Source of the DNA: Bettongia penicillata ogilbyi
Lineage: Eukaryota > Chordata > Mammalia > Diprotodontia > Potoroidae
Direction of reading: 5' to 3'
NCBI GenBank assembly: GCA_023548195.1
Contig: JAJHZJ010000400.1
Span: forward strand, 868,001 to 932,000
Length of the DNA stretch: 64,000 nucleotides
Part shown: positions 1-10,560 of the stretch, one piece after another
Layout: every line of letters starts with the position of its first letter
How positions within the stretch are numbered: position 1 is the stretch's first letter
Translations under genes and position numbers: made by a program
Notes under the pieces: generated by a model
The model's input: the letters and a program-made list of their open reading frames with translations, nothing else
Database searches by the model: none
What the model was told of the DNA's origin: nothing

Positions 1-860
1 TTTTGTCAATAAATATACCTGAAGTTATGGTAATTGTATACACATTGTTTTCATTATTTATGCCATCTTTAAAAAGCAGGTAGTAATATGAACTTTAAAA
101 CATACTGAAGTATATCTTAAAAATAGACTGTATACACATGATTTAAATTAGCAAGGAATATAAACCTGCTTCTTTATGGATTATATTTTGTATCTTTGTG
201 ATGATTATTTATTCCATGAAAATTATACTTAGGTTATTCAATTCACTCTGTAAAAATCTCATTATAGGATGAGTGGCATATTACTAATTTACTGTAGCAA
301 TTAGGCAGCAAATATTGATTATCAGCATATAAAATGAATAATATGTAAAGCAAAAACTAGGCCATTATAATGCAATGACATCAATCAAATAATATATGTC
401 TTCCCTGCTGAAAATTTACTACTAGAGTATTACAAAGTTTCTTTTAAATTCATAGAGCCAATAAGAAGATCTATATATATAAAAGGATAGATCATGTTCT
501 AAATATAGGTCTCCACACACAGTGGAGCTTCCAGAAATTATAAGGTATGCAGTATCTCTTCATTCCTCTCTGCCAATCTATATTGCTTCCCACCTTCATG
601 GCACTCCTCAATTTTTTTCTTCTACTGTAGGACTTTTATCAACAGTTCTGCCTGACAGAAATTAACTTTTCACTATATCCCCCATCATGTGTTAACTGTA
701 GACCCACATATATGTTGCTATATGTTTTTGCTTATATACATACACATATACATGTGTATATGTGTATATATATACACATATATATATATACATATAGATA
801 TATAATGTGGATGATGTTTCTCTGTGCTTTTAAATCTTTCAAGTATTTTTTTCTCTTCAG
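1..860. other. AT-rich non-coding DNA, no gene seen
   Basis: I see no open frame of note, no splice-site-bounded coding block and no transposon I can name. The stretch is strongly AT-rich and ends in a TA/CA microsatellite just before a minus-strand L1. Confidence 0.6.
728..808. repeat. TA/CA/TG microsatellite
   Basis: Imperfect alternation of TA, CA and TG dinucleotides, including the self-complementary core CATATACATGTGTATATG. It is low-complexity and probably hypervariable. Confidence 0.85.
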
Positions 861-1074
861 TGTAATTGCAGACTTCTTTTATTAATGTATTTTAAACATT
901 CTTTTATTTTAAATTTGTGTTGTAGGCTCCCTCCCTCTCATCTTTTCCCTACCTTGTGAGAAAACAAACAATATCATATCAATTATGGATATGAAGTCAC
1001 ATAAAGTATATTTTTATATTAGCCATATTACCAAAAAAGAAAAGAAAGGAACTCTTCAATTTGGTTTAAGTTCA

Positions 1075-2025
1075 TCAGGTCTGTCTCTCTGAAAGTGAAT
1101 ATAATTTTCTGATCTCAATGAGTCTTTGAAAGTCTCTTAGTTCTTTGTATTCATCGAAATAGCCAAAGCTTTCATAGTTGATTGCCGTAACAACCTTGCT
1201 GTCACTCTCCACAATGACTTCCCGATTCTTCCCAATTCACTTTTCATCAATTCATATTGGACTCATCATGCTTTTCTGAAACCATCACCCTCATTTCCTA
1301 CACCACCGCAGTATTCCATCACAATCATATGCCACATCTCTTATTCAGCCATTCCTCAACTGATGAACATCACCTGAATTTCCTTTTACTGCCACAAAAG
1401 AATTTCTATTAATATTTTTGGACATATAGGTTGCCTTACTTTTGCTTTTAACTCTTTGGGGTTGCATTCCTAGCGGTAGTATTGCTGAATCAAAGAATAT
1501 GCACAATTTTGTAGTTCTTTGGGTATAGTTCCAATAGTTCTCCAGAATATTGGGACTAACGTACAACTCTGACAGTTTATCACCGTACCTATTTTCCTTA
1601 ATTCCCTCTAGCATTTGGCATTTCTTACAAGTTTAAAATGGTACCTCAGAGTTATTTTAATTTACCTTTTTCTAATCAACAGTGAATTGGAGCATTTTTT
1701 CCTTATGACGATCGATAACTTGGATTTCTTCTTCTGAAAACTGCTTATTACATATCCTTGAATCACTTATCAATTGGGAATGACTCATTTTTATAAATTT
1801 GACTCAGTTCTCTATATATTTAAAAAAATTATCAAAGAAACTTGCTATAATATATATTTTTAATATTCATTCATTGTCTATGGTACATTTTAGAAAAATA
1901 GATTTTCTCTGATTATGTCTTTTAATTGTATCTATTTTTGCTTTTCTTTGCTTGAGATGATTTCTATACTTGCTTTTTTTTTATGTTTTTACATCAGCTA
2001 AAGCATAGCAGATTCTGTGCCAAGC
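1075..2025 (-). pseudogene. L1 ORF2 C-terminal fragment
   Basis: The minus strand matches the ORF2 C-terminal cysteine-rich region of the other copies in this window. The block that reads IPFD...LLGLYPKE in L1 proteins is recognisable at about 1430-1530. Several stops and frameshifts are present, so no protein is made. In intact L1s this tail follows the reverse transcriptase and helps bind L1 RNA. Confidence 0.7.
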
Positions 2026-2204
2026 CTTTATTTTTAACTCTGTGTTTCTTTCTATTTCAAATGTGTCTCTGTAAACAATATATTGTTGGATTCTAGTTTC
2101 TAATCCATTCTTCTATACAGATGAGTCCACTCCATGCTCATGCACAATTATGATTACTAAGTGTTTATTCCCTCCATATTATTTTTTTTCCTGTTCTGTG
2201 TCTC

Positions 2205-2220
2205 TGTTTCTCTGTCTCTG

Positions 2221-2263
<43 letters not shown>
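2205..2263. repeat. (TCTCTG)n/(TC)n microsatellite
   Basis: About six TCTCTG units pass into a pure TC run. It lies inside the L1 inter-ORF region and creates a long but meaningless Ser-Leu open frame. Confidence 0.9.
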
Positions 2264-2264
<1 letters not shown>

Positions 2265-2547
2265 CTCCTCAAATATCTGTTTTCCTTCTAACCTTCTAAC
2301 CACTGTCTCTCTTAATGTCTTTTATCACTGTCTCCACCTCAACTTGCTCTTATTCCCCTCTTCTCCAGTTTTCTTATTGGATTACACTGATTTCTACCTC
2401 TTTTGTTCCCATTCTTCCATGGTATCCTTCTTTTTCAACCCCCCACCCCCTTTTCGTGAGATACTCACAGTATACAATTCAAACCTGTGTCCTCTGTCCA
2501 TGAAAACTTCTACTAACTGTCCTACTAAAGATAAAGCTCTTAGTATA

Positions 2548-2579
2548 CACACCCACACCCACACAATATACATGTACAC

Positions 2580-2611
<32 letters not shown>

Positions 2612-2624
2612 TATATGTAATTGT
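2548..2624. repeat. CA/TA microsatellite in L1
   Basis: CA-rich then TA-rich dinucleotides, at the position of the CA-rich tract just downstream of ORF1 in L1/HAL1 copies. Confidence 0.85.
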
Positions 2625-2702
2625 ATATAGGAATGTAAATAATTTAACTTTATTGAGTTCTTTATTACTCTCATGTTTACTTTTTTATGCTTCCCTTGTC
2701 TT

Positions 2703-3110
2703 GAGTCTTGTGTCTTTGAATGTCGAATCTTCCATTCTGCTCTGGTCTTTTTGTGAGTAATGCTTGGAAGTCTTCTTTTACATTAAATGTTAACTTTTCC
2801 CTTGAAGGATTATACTTAGCTTTTTTGGATGGATAATTGTTAGGTATAACTCTAGCTCTGTCCTCTGGAATATCATATTCTAAGCCCTCTTATCTTTTAA
2901 CAAGGACGTTGCAAAATCTTGGGTCATCTCGACTGTGGTTCCATGATGGTTGAAACTATTTCCTTCTGGTGGCTTGTAATGTTTATCACTTAAACTGGGA
3001 GCACTGGAATTTGGCTATAATATTCCCAGGAGTTTATGTTTTTAGTTCTATTTCATGGGGATAATCAGTTAATTCCTTCAATTTCTAAGATACATCAGGG
3101 CAGTTTCCCT
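2703..3110 (-). pseudogene. L1 ORF1 C-terminal fragment
   Basis: The minus strand is colinear with the RRM/C-terminal domain of ORF1 seen at 8560-9082 and 22150-22700. The usual landmarks occur in order, but stops and small indels break every frame. The N-terminal coiled coil is absent; homology stops near 3110. Confidence 0.7.
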
Positions 3111-3420
3111 TGATATTAGTCCTCTGGTCTTTACTCTGGAAAGGTACTTGGCACCTGCAGCCATAGGTATTAGCACTCCTCTTGATCCTGGGACTGTGAC
3201 CAGATCCTCTGTTCCCCTGTCTCTGTAAGTTCTAGCACTCTTCTGAGTCTTGGAGCTGCAACCAGGGGCTCTTGATCTCCTGTGACCAACCACAAGTGCT
3301 TCTCTATTCCCTGGAATTATGATTTAGAACTATGGTCCCTTCAACATTTGATTTGAGGCTTCACTTTAAAGATGTGGTGAAGGCTGAGAGACTGTAGTTA
3401 GTTTGCTGCTAATCTACCAC
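3111..3420 (-). other. Possible old L1 5'UTR
   Basis: This stretch is richer in GC than its surroundings and lies directly upstream, on the minus strand, of the L1 ORF1 fragment. Its position and composition fit an L1 5'UTR, but I cannot align it confidently to the other 5'UTRs here. Confidence 0.3.
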
Positions 3421-3434
3421 CTTTGCTACACTTG

Positions 3435-3690
3435 ATTTCTATTGTTCTTCATGACCCCATTTAGGATTTTCTTGGTAAAGGTACCACAGTGATTTGTCAT
3501 GTCCTTCTCTCGCTCATTTTATAGATAAGAAAATAGAGTTAACCAGAGTTAAGCCTCAACCATTAGCTGTATCACTCTGGACAAATCACTTAACTCTGGT
3601 TGGTTCTGAATGGGTTCAACTGAGTGTTCCTAACTCTAGGCTTGGCAATCTACTTACTGCAACACTTAGGTGCTATCCAATGGAATACAC
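3435..3690 (-). mobile_element. Marsupial SINE, minus strand
   Basis: It contains CATGACCCCATTTAGGATTT, then a CTCATTTTATAGATAAG block and a trailing sequence where the complement of a tRNA-like head is expected. The same architecture is much clearer at 34376-34656. It is diverged and silent. Confidence 0.7.
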
Positions 3691-3764
3691 CCAATTACAT
3701 GTTTATTAAGAACAGAGAACATGTCATCTTTTTTTATCCTCAAACTGACTAATCTGGAAGATGT

Positions 3765-3860
3765 CACAATCAATAATCAATAAACTTACTTATCCATAAT
3801 CAATCAAGCACATACTATCTGTAAAACAACATGCACAACTTCAGAGATTCAGTCAGGAAC
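3765..3860 (-). mobile_element. MIR-like fragment
   Basis: Repeated AATCAATAAAC and AAGCACATACTATCTG resemble the complement of a MIR 3' end (AATAAA...AGCACCTACTATGTG). It is short and diverged. Confidence 0.4.
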
Positions 3861-5085
3861 TCAATTATAAAAGGGATAATTCAGTTAAGAGTTGTTGTCT
3901 AAAGTTTTATTACTTCTGAAATACATAGAAATAGAAAAAGATGATGGTGGATGACAAGCTTTTCCAATTTCTAGGTCAGGATATTAAAAGGGGAAAGAAT
4001 TGGAGTAAGGAGTAAAACTGTGAAGCAAATATCTCACTTACTGGGAAGAAGAAAGAATAAAATGACTATGAGATATATATGTAATAGTTACAAGGCTCTA
4101 GAAAGGATCCAGTGAACTTTAAAAGAGAAATGATTGTTGAGTTATAATGGCAGTGAAGTGGCATTGATGTTGAAGTGCGGGAAAGGTTGAATTCTCACTC
4201 TGTTTCCCAGGGTATTAGAGAAGATGCAACAAGCCTTGAATACATCGATGAGAGAGCTGGTGTCTTTAGGAAAAATATGAGTTTCAGTGAAGATTAGGGA
4301 TGGAATGAAAGAGATTCAGGATAAAGAAGCAGCTTTTTAACAGAGGAAGTCAGTGGAAATGAAGGTTAAAGGAACATAGAGTGTGGAAAGGGCTAGGTCT
4401 GAATTCACTATGGGGTAGGTAGCTTGTATTATTACTTCTGCCTCTTGTGGGTCACTAGTGTAGAGATGGAGGTAGTCCAGAAGCTATGTAAATAACTGGC
4501 CTGATTGGGCAGCCAGCTCTTTCCCAGTACGGTGTGGTGATAGAAACGTGCAAACTCCTCCATGGATATTACTAACCAGAGCAAAGCCCTTTTGATCCTA
4601 TACTCGGTTGAGCTCTGCTTGAATATAAATTTGTTTAATTGACTGCTTGATCAAGCCTGTAAATGGCCATCAGCAGAATTATAAAAAATTATAACTTTAT
4701 GAGTGAACACAGGGTTCAGTGGATTTACTACAGGTTTTTGTGATATTGTCCATTGTTCTCAATGAGACAACATGCCGATATCACCTTCATGACCATAAAT
4801 CTAAGGTAGTACCTATGAAATTAATCTGTCACAATGGTTGGAATATATTACTACATTAAAAATACACTATTATGTTCAATGACAATTTCAGAGAGTGCAA
4901 CTCTTAGGAATTCACCAATGTAAAAAAAATTGCATGTAAGTACATGAAATTGGGAGCCAGATGGACTCCGTTATTCCTTGTGTCAAATGAAGTAACAAGT
5001 AGATTTTACACTAAATGGACAAACTTACACACAAGTAAATCTACTCCAGTGTCTTGTATTTCCTTTTGTTGCATTATACCTATTG
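3861..5085. other. No recognised gene or repeat
   Basis: Non-coding by eye on both strands. Some of it may be very old repeat sequence that I cannot name. There are no long open frames and no CpG-rich segment. Confidence 0.5.
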
Positions 5086-5089
5086 TGAT

Positions 5090-5305
5090 AAATTAGAGAT
5101 CAGGCTTATCTCAAAGGCAGGAAGTTCTGGATTCAGGTGCTATTTCTGACACAAACTGATTCTGCAACCATAAATAGGTCTTAAACTCTCTGGGTTCAGA
5201 CAACGCTTTCAGAATAAAACATTGTAAATCAGCAGCTGACCTACATTAGTAGAGGGAGTTTTCACATTGGCAATTATCCATACTAATGAAATAAGTCTGA
5301 TCTCA
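5090..5305 (+). mobile_element. Mar1-like tRNA-derived SINE
   Basis: The blocks occur in SINE order: a head with AAGTTCTGGATTCAGGTGC (B-box-like), CTCTCTGGGTTCAGACAACG, then GCAGCTGACCTACATTAGTA and GGGAGTTTTCACATTGG, ending in AATGAAATAAGTCTGATCT. This matches my memory of a common marsupial CORE-SINE family. The family name is an inference. Confidence 0.65.
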
Positions 5306-5311
5306 ATCAAT

Positions 5312-5490
5312 CAATCATTACAGTGATTTCTACCTGAGTTCACCTCTGGTCTCAGATATTTACAAGCTGTATGAACCTATTCAATTAACTTTTGTCTCAA
5401 TTTCTTCAAATGTAAACTGAAGTTATAGCACTTACCTCACAGCATTGTTGTCAAAATCAGACAAGATCACATTTGCAAAGCATTAAAAGT
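5312..5490 (+). mobile_element. MIR/CORE-SINE
   Basis: Recognisable MIR landmarks: AGTTCACCTCTGGTCTCAGA, TTACAAGCTGTATGAACC, CTCAATTTCTTCAAATGTAA, TACCTCACAGCATTGTTGTC and a 3' GCAAAGCATTAAAAG. Old and diverged. Confidence 0.75.
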
Positions 5491-5491
5491 G

Positions 5492-6145
5492 CTGGGCCCA
5501 GAGTTGGTTGGTTGTTGACCTTCATTTTCAAAGAGGACTAAAATGACATTTCCATGATGAAGTGAAGTTTCAGTGTGTCCAACTGTGACTGATCAGACCA
5601 ATATGAGCTCAAAATGCTCGACCACAAGTTGGGCACAGATAGTCCATGTGAATATTTTGGGTAGATACTTCAAATTTGTGCATCCTACATTTACTTTGTG
5701 CTGTCTCAATTCTGCTCTGCTCATAGAGCCCAGCACCCTTTCTGATGTGGGCACACCATGCTTAGCAGTCCTGTGCTAGTGCCTCCCATGTCACACAGCC
5801 AAATCCAAAGTTCTTGAAAGAGACTTTGAGAATGTTCTTGTATTACTTCTTCTAACCTATCTGAGTTCACCATAAAATTGTCTTTTTGGCAAGCATACAT
5901 TTTGCATTCAAACAACGTGGCCAGCCCATTGGAGTTGTGCTCTCTGAAGCATAGTTTGAATGCTTGGCAGTTAAACTTGAGCAAGGATTTCAGTGTCTGG
6001 TATATTATCCTTCCAGGTGATCCTCAGAATCTTCCCAATACAGTTCAAATGGAAGTGATTCAGTTTCCTGGCATGGAACTGGTAGGCTGTCCATGTTTCA
6101 CAGGCATACAACAATGATGTCAGCACAATAGCACAAGGAGGTTTT
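5492..6145 (-). pseudogene. RTE-clade LINE, ORF C-terminus and 3' end
   Basis: The minus strand reads the C-terminal part of an RTE ORF2; a segment like LPKRQFYGEL occurs near 5880-5910. The 3' tail at 5492-5600 shares the GTCCTC-TT-GAAAATGA motif with the RTE-SINE at 12375-12640. The endonuclease and RT domains are missing: the element is 5'-truncated at about 6145. Stops interrupt the frame, and the longest remaining open frame is 87 codons (5984-5721). Confidence 0.7.
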
Positions 6146-6339
6146 ATATAAATGTATAGTCACCTTCCCTTCCTACTTCTGTATATAAACATGATTCTCA
6201 GACCTGAGTCTTTTAAATACTATAGTGAAACAGTTCCAGAGCTATGTCAACAAGCTTTTTCTACTGATCCCAGAGTTACTTTCTCATTTGATTCAAAGTA
6301 ATGGGATAGTCTAAAAATACATATGGATACACGCTTAGC

Positions 6340-6402
6340 TTCCTTCCTTCCTTCCTTTCTTCCTTCCTTCTTTCCTTCCTTTTTTCTTTCCTTCCTTCCT
6401 CC
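6340..6402. repeat. (TTCC)n microsatellite
   Basis: Tandem CTTC/TTCC tetranucleotides, about 15 units with interruptions, just upstream of an L1 5'UTR. Confidence 0.9.
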
Positions 6403-6837
6403 ACCAACACACACAAACCTCAGCAAAGCCAGGGGAAGGGACAGACTTGAGATCTAAGAAACCCCACCTGTTTCAGCATTAGCCCCCCAAAAAGCAGGCA
6501 ACATCCAGTGGTCAAACCTCCACATGCTTCACTGTAATTCCAGGGAAATACAGAAGCACCTCAACAGCCTCACCCCAAACCAGACACCAGCACTAGGATC
6601 CTGGATCAGCATGTAGTAATCTTCTAAACCTCTATAGCCTCCAGCCACAGACTCCACATCCCTTCAGTGCAGCACCAGACAACAGGGTCCCCTATGGGGC
6701 TCAGGACAATATCAGTGCAACACCAGGTATACAGCCAGGGCCCGCAGCCCCTAGTATAAGGAGCCTGAGACAGTGTTACTTCTACACTAGGTGCAAAGCA
6801 CAAATTTAGAGGAAAGGAGAAAAAAAGTCAAAAAAAG

Positions 6838-7101
6838 ATGATCAAGAAACAAGAAATAAAGAATCTGATCACAGAACATTATTATGGTAATAGACAAGAC
6901 CAAATCACATGCTCAGAAGAAGACAACAATGTCAAAATACCTATAAACAAAACCCCCAAAGAAAGCAAGAAGTGGTCTCAATTCCAGAAAGAACTCATGG
7001 AAGAGCTCCAAAAGGAGTTTCAAAATCATGTGATAAATAGAAGAAAAACTGAGAAAAAAATGAGAATGAGAATTGTGAAAAAAAAAAAAAAGTGTCAGTA
7101 G
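6838..7101 (+). pseudogene. L1 ORF1 N-terminal fragment
   Basis: An 87-codon open frame beginning MIKKQEIKNLITEHYYGNRQ and containing KWSQFQKELMEELQKEF. It is Lys/Glu-rich, as expected for the N-terminal segment and start of the ORF1 coiled coil. It runs into an A-rich slippage tract (7079-7091). About 100 bp beyond its stop, ORF1-like DNA is interrupted by the HAL1 and resumes after it. ORF1 proteins are RNA-binding trimers of the L1 RNP; this copy is dead. Confidence 0.65.
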
Positions 7102-7195
7102 TCTAGAAAACAACTTAGAAAGCAGAATTGCCTGAATGGAAAATGAGATACAAAATCCACTTAGAAAGGAGTACAATTGCCCAAATGAAAAAAAA

Positions 7196-7206
7196 AAGTA
7201 CAAAAG
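7196..7206. repeat. HAL1 target-site duplication, left
   Basis: AAGTACAAAAG, identical to 10101-10111. An A-run on the 5' side of both copies may extend the match. Confidence 0.9.
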
Positions 7207-7983
7207 AGGGCGGAGCCAAGATGGCGGAGTAGAAGGACACACGTTTACGAGCTCCAACCCACAGCCCATAGAATTAATGTAAAAAGAGACCCCCATAACT
7301 TCTGGACCACTGAAAGGTGTACAGAAACGGAGTGGAAGAGATTTCCGTGCCAGAGAGCCCTGGAGACCCATCCCCAGGGTCCATCGCATCCCGGAAAGTG
7401 GACCCCACCCCAGCGCTGCCCTGGCCGTGGCCCCAGAGAAGCTGACCCGAGCAGGCTTCAGGGATGGAAGCTCCAGCAGCCGGGAAAGTCCCTCCACCCA
7501 CAGAAGCTACAGGTCAGTGAGAGAGACGGCTGGCTGGCTGAGGGGAGTGGGGTGTCTCCGTGACTCGGGCCCTCTCAGGAGGAAGCAGTGGCGGCAGTGA
7601 CTCGGGCCCTCTCGGGAGGAAGCGGCAGCGGCAGAGACAGGGAGCAGGAAGCGGCGGAGGCAGAGGCATGGGCGGCAGCGGAGGCAGCAGTGGCGGCGGC
7701 CCGGGACTCCCCGAGCAGCAAACAACCTGAGGGAACTGAGCCTGGGAGGCGCCCCCCCCCCACATGCTCCGTTCCTGAAAGTCTCTACATAAAGCACCTG
7801 AGGGAGCTGAGCCAGGGAGGTGGCCCTGCCCTGACCCAAGCGCCAGAACTAAAGCTCACATTTGATTAGCAGCTGGGCGGGTGGCGCGGAAAGCCCATTT
7901 AAATCTCAGAGCCCAAGCACTAGCTGGGCGGATCTAGGCGGGGGTGGACAGCAATCTCAGAAGTCAAGTAACTGGCTGGGAAA
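7207..7983 (+). promoter_or_regulatory. HAL1 5'UTR, probable internal promoter
   Basis: GC- and CpG-rich, unlike the surrounding AT-rich DNA. It contains an almost exact 37-bp tandem duplication (7560-7596 and 7597-7633), a GGC/GCA-rich run around 7620-7700 and a C-run at 7751-7760. L1-type elements carry an internal RNA polymerase II promoter in the 5'UTR; the role here is inferred from position. Confidence 0.6.
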
Positions 7984-9082
7984 ATGCCTAGAAAAGGGAA
8001 GAAAAATAAGACTATAGAGAGTTTTTTCCAACAAATGCAAATGATCCCGACATTCGGATCTGATGACGAGGGCGTATTCTTGCCATCAGGGAAAGACGTG
8101 GAGGGCGGGGCCTCAGTACCCCAGACACCCCAGGGGGACGTCAGGTGTGCTCAGGCCTTGGAAGATTTCAAAAAGGATTTTGAAAAGCAAGTTAGACAAG
8201 TGGAGGAAAAACTGGGAAGAGAAATGACAGAGATGCAAGAAAAGTATGAAAAACGGGTCAATACTTTGGTTAAAGAGACCCCAAAAAAAGCTGAAGAAAA
8301 TAACACCTTGAAGAATAGGCTCACTCAATTGGCAAGAGGTTCAAAAAGCCAATGAGGAGAAGAATGCTTTCAAAAGCAGAATGAGCCAAATGGAAAAAGA
8401 GGTTCAAAAGCTCACTGAAGAGAATAGTTCTCTCAAAATTAGAATGGAACAGATGGAGTCCAATGACTTTATGAGAAACCAAGAAATCACCAAACAAAAC
8501 CAAAAGAATGAAAAAATGGAAGAGAATGTGAAATATCTCATGGGAAAAACAACTGACCTGGAAAATAGATCCAGGAGAGACAATTTAAAAATTATGGGAC
8601 TACCTGAAACTCATGATCAAAAAAAGAGCCTAGACATCATCTTGCATGAAATTATCAAGGAAAACTGCCCTGACATTCTAGAACCAGAGGGCAAAATAAG
8701 TATTGAAAGAATCCATCGATCACCACCTGAAAGAGATCCAAAAAGAGAAACTCCTAGGAACATTGTGGCCAAATTCCAGAACTCCCAGCTCAAGGAAAAA
8801 ATCTTGCAAGCAGCTAGAAAGAAACAATTCCAGTGCTGTGGAAATACAATCAGGATAACTCAAGATCTAGCAGCTTCTACATTAAGGGATCGAAGGGCAT
8901 GGAATAGGATATTCCAGAAGGCAAAAGAATTAGGACTCAAACCAAGAATCACCTACCCAGCTAAACTGAGTATAATACTTCAAGGGAAAATATGGTCTTT
9001 CAATGAAACAGAGGACTTTCAATCATTCTTAATGAAAAGACCAGAGCTGAAAAGAAAATTTGACTTTCAAACACAAGAATGA
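7984..9082 (+). pseudogene. HAL1 ORF1, nearly intact, one frameshift
   Basis: L1-type ORF1 RNA-binding protein. The first frame (123 codons) starts MPRKGKKNKTIESFF and enters a heptad-rich coiled coil (about residues 50-120). A 2-bp loss near 8333, relative to the copies at 15215 and 22895, shifts the frame. It resumes at about 8357 and runs 233 codons from 8381 to the stop at 9082. The second part holds the rest of the coiled coil, an RRM-like segment beginning DNLKIMGLPE (about 8580), and a C-terminal domain with NTIRITQDLAASTLRDRRAW and ITYPAKLSIIL, both typical of L1 ORF1. In intact form it would coat element RNA as a trimer. Confidence 0.85.
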
Positions 9083-10100
9083 GAAGAAGCATGAAAAAGG
9101 AAACAGCAAAGAGAAGTCTTAAGGGACTTACCAGAAGTGAACTGTTTACATTCATACAGGGAAAGACAATATTTTTAACTCTTAAAACTTTTCAGTATCT
9201 GGGTAGTTGGTGGGACCACACATACACATGTACACGCATGCACACACATACACACATGCACACACATGCAGAGATAGAGAGCACAGGTTGAACTGAATAG
9301 GATGGGACCATACCTTAAAAGAAATTAAGGTAAATGGTGAGAGAAAAATATAGTGGGAGGAAAGAGGGTGAAATGGAATGGGATAATTATATGTCATTTA
9401 AGAGGCAAGTAGGAGACTTTTTAGTGGAGGGAAAAAGAGGAGAGCTGAGGAAAAAAAAAACAAAACAATTAGTATACCCTCATCACTTTTGACTAAAGGA
9501 AGGAATAAAATGCACACTCATTTTGGTATGAAAACCTATCTTACAGTATAGGAAAGTGGGGGAGAAGGAGATAAGCAAGAGGGGGGATGATGGAAGGGAG
9601 GGCAAAGGGAGGAGGGAGCAATTTGAAGTCAACACTTGGGGAGGGACAGGATCAAAAGACAGAAGAGAAACAATGAGGGGCAGGGTAGGATGGAGGGTAA
9701 TTCAGTTAGTCTTACACAACATGACTATCAGGGAAGTCATTTGCAAAACTACACAGATATGGCCTATATTGAATTGCCTGCCTTCCCAAAGGGAATGGGT
9801 GGGGAGGGAGGGATGGGGAGAATTTGGAACTCAAAGTTTTAGGAACAACTGTTCAGTATTTCTGTTGCTACTAGGAAATAAGACATACAGTTAATGAGGA
9901 ATAGAAAGTCATCTGGCCCTACAGGAGAAAAGAGAAGATGGAGACAAGAGAAGGGAGGGATGACACAAGAGAGGGCAGATTGGAGATAGGGAAAATTAGA
10001 TGCCTGGGGTATTGGGGTGGGGGAAGGGGATAAAAGGGGAGAAATTTTGGAACCCGAAATTTTGTGAAAATGAATGTAAAAAGTTAAATAAATAAAAAAA
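9083..10100 (+). other. HAL1 spacer and 3'UTR
   Basis: The first half resembles the L1 inter-ORF spacer and carries a CA-rich microsatellite (9220-9272). The second half is a purine-rich 3'UTR also found at 21146-21800 (minus strand) and 42180-42731. It holds a G-quadruplex-type motif at 10006-10029 and ends in AATAAA-like repeats. Confidence 0.8.
10006..10029 (+). other. G-quadruplex motif in HAL1 3'UTR
   Basis: Four G-runs of 4, 4, 5 and 4 bases separated by loops of 4, 1 and 2 bases. G-rich tracts are a known feature of mammalian L1 3'UTRs. Confidence 0.75.
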
Positions 10101-10111
10101 AAGTACAAAAG
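10101..10111. repeat. HAL1 target-site duplication, right
   Basis: AAGTACAAAAG, pairing exactly with 7196-7206. Confidence 0.9.
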
Positions 10112-10560
10112 TCAATCGAGGAAAACAATATATTAATAGTTAGAATTGGGCAAGTGGAAGCTAATGACTCTATGAGACATCATGAGTCGATCAAATAAAT
10201 TCTTAAGAATGAAAAAGTAGAAGACAATGTAAAATATCTCATGGAAAAAACAACTCACCTGGAAAATAGATCCAGGAGAGGCAATCTCAGAATCACTGAC
10301 TTACCTGAAAGCCATAATCAAAAGTGAGAACCTGGACAGCATCTTTCAAGAAATTATCAGGGAAAACTGCCATGATGTAATGGAACCAGAGGACAAAATA
10401 GGAACTGAAAGAATTTGCAAATCACCTCAGGAGAGAGATTCCAAAGTAAAACCCCAAGGAACATTTTAGGCAAATTTCAGAACTACCCGGTTAAGGAAAA
10501 TGCCACAAGTGACCAGAAAGAAGCAATTCAAATATCAGGAATTAACTATCTGGATCATAG
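10112..10560 (+). pseudogene. L1 ORF1 middle/C-terminal fragment
   Basis: Continues the ORF1 interrupted by the HAL1. The block ATGGAAAAAACAACTCACCT (end of the coiled coil) is followed by the RRM region and ends in a segment like TSDQKEAIQISG. Stops are present, for example soon after 10327. Near 10560 it fuses abruptly to the ORF2 C-terminal tail. Confidence 0.7.

Larger units (their letters stand above)
870..3110 (-). mobile_element. L1 LINE, minus strand, central ORF2 deleted
   Basis: Read on the minus strand, the order is ORF1 C-terminal part (about 3110-2703), inter-ORF spacer and ORF2 start (about 2600-2030), then ORF2 C-terminal part (about 2025-1075) and 3' tail (to about 870). The blocks match the other L1 copies here, but the endonuclease/reverse transcriptase core of ORF2 is missing at a junction near 2025. 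All frames are broken. The 5' end is unclear; 3110-3420 may be its 5'UTR. Confidence 0.75.
7207..10100 (+). mobile_element. Full-length HAL1 (half-L1) retrotransposon
   Basis: It starts with GGCGGAGCCAAGATGGCGGA, followed by a GC-rich 5'UTR (to 7983), ORF1 (7984-9082), an L1-type inter-ORF spacer and a purine-rich 3'UTR ending GTTAAATAAATAAAAAAAA. There is no ORF2. Flanking 11-bp TSDs show that this 2.9-kb unit inserted as one piece, presumably using L1 enzymes in trans. HAL1s are known in mammals including opossum. CpG-rich DNA and an ORF1 broken in one visible place suggest it is among the younger insertions here. Confidence 0.9.

Noticed and set aside
2161..2760. 199-codon plus-strand open frame
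   Set aside because: It is built from TCTCTG, TA and CA microsatellites antisense to an L1; the protein is Ser/Leu and Tyr/Ile runs.
6913..7497. 194-codon minus-strand open frame
   Set aside because: It crosses the HAL1 5' junction and runs antisense to ORF1 and 5'UTR of two different elements, so it cannot be one gene.
7507..7869. Overlapping open frames on both strands in GC-rich DNA
   Set aside because: They lie in the HAL1 5'UTR; high GC makes stops rare and gives Ala/Pro/Arg-rich artefacts.
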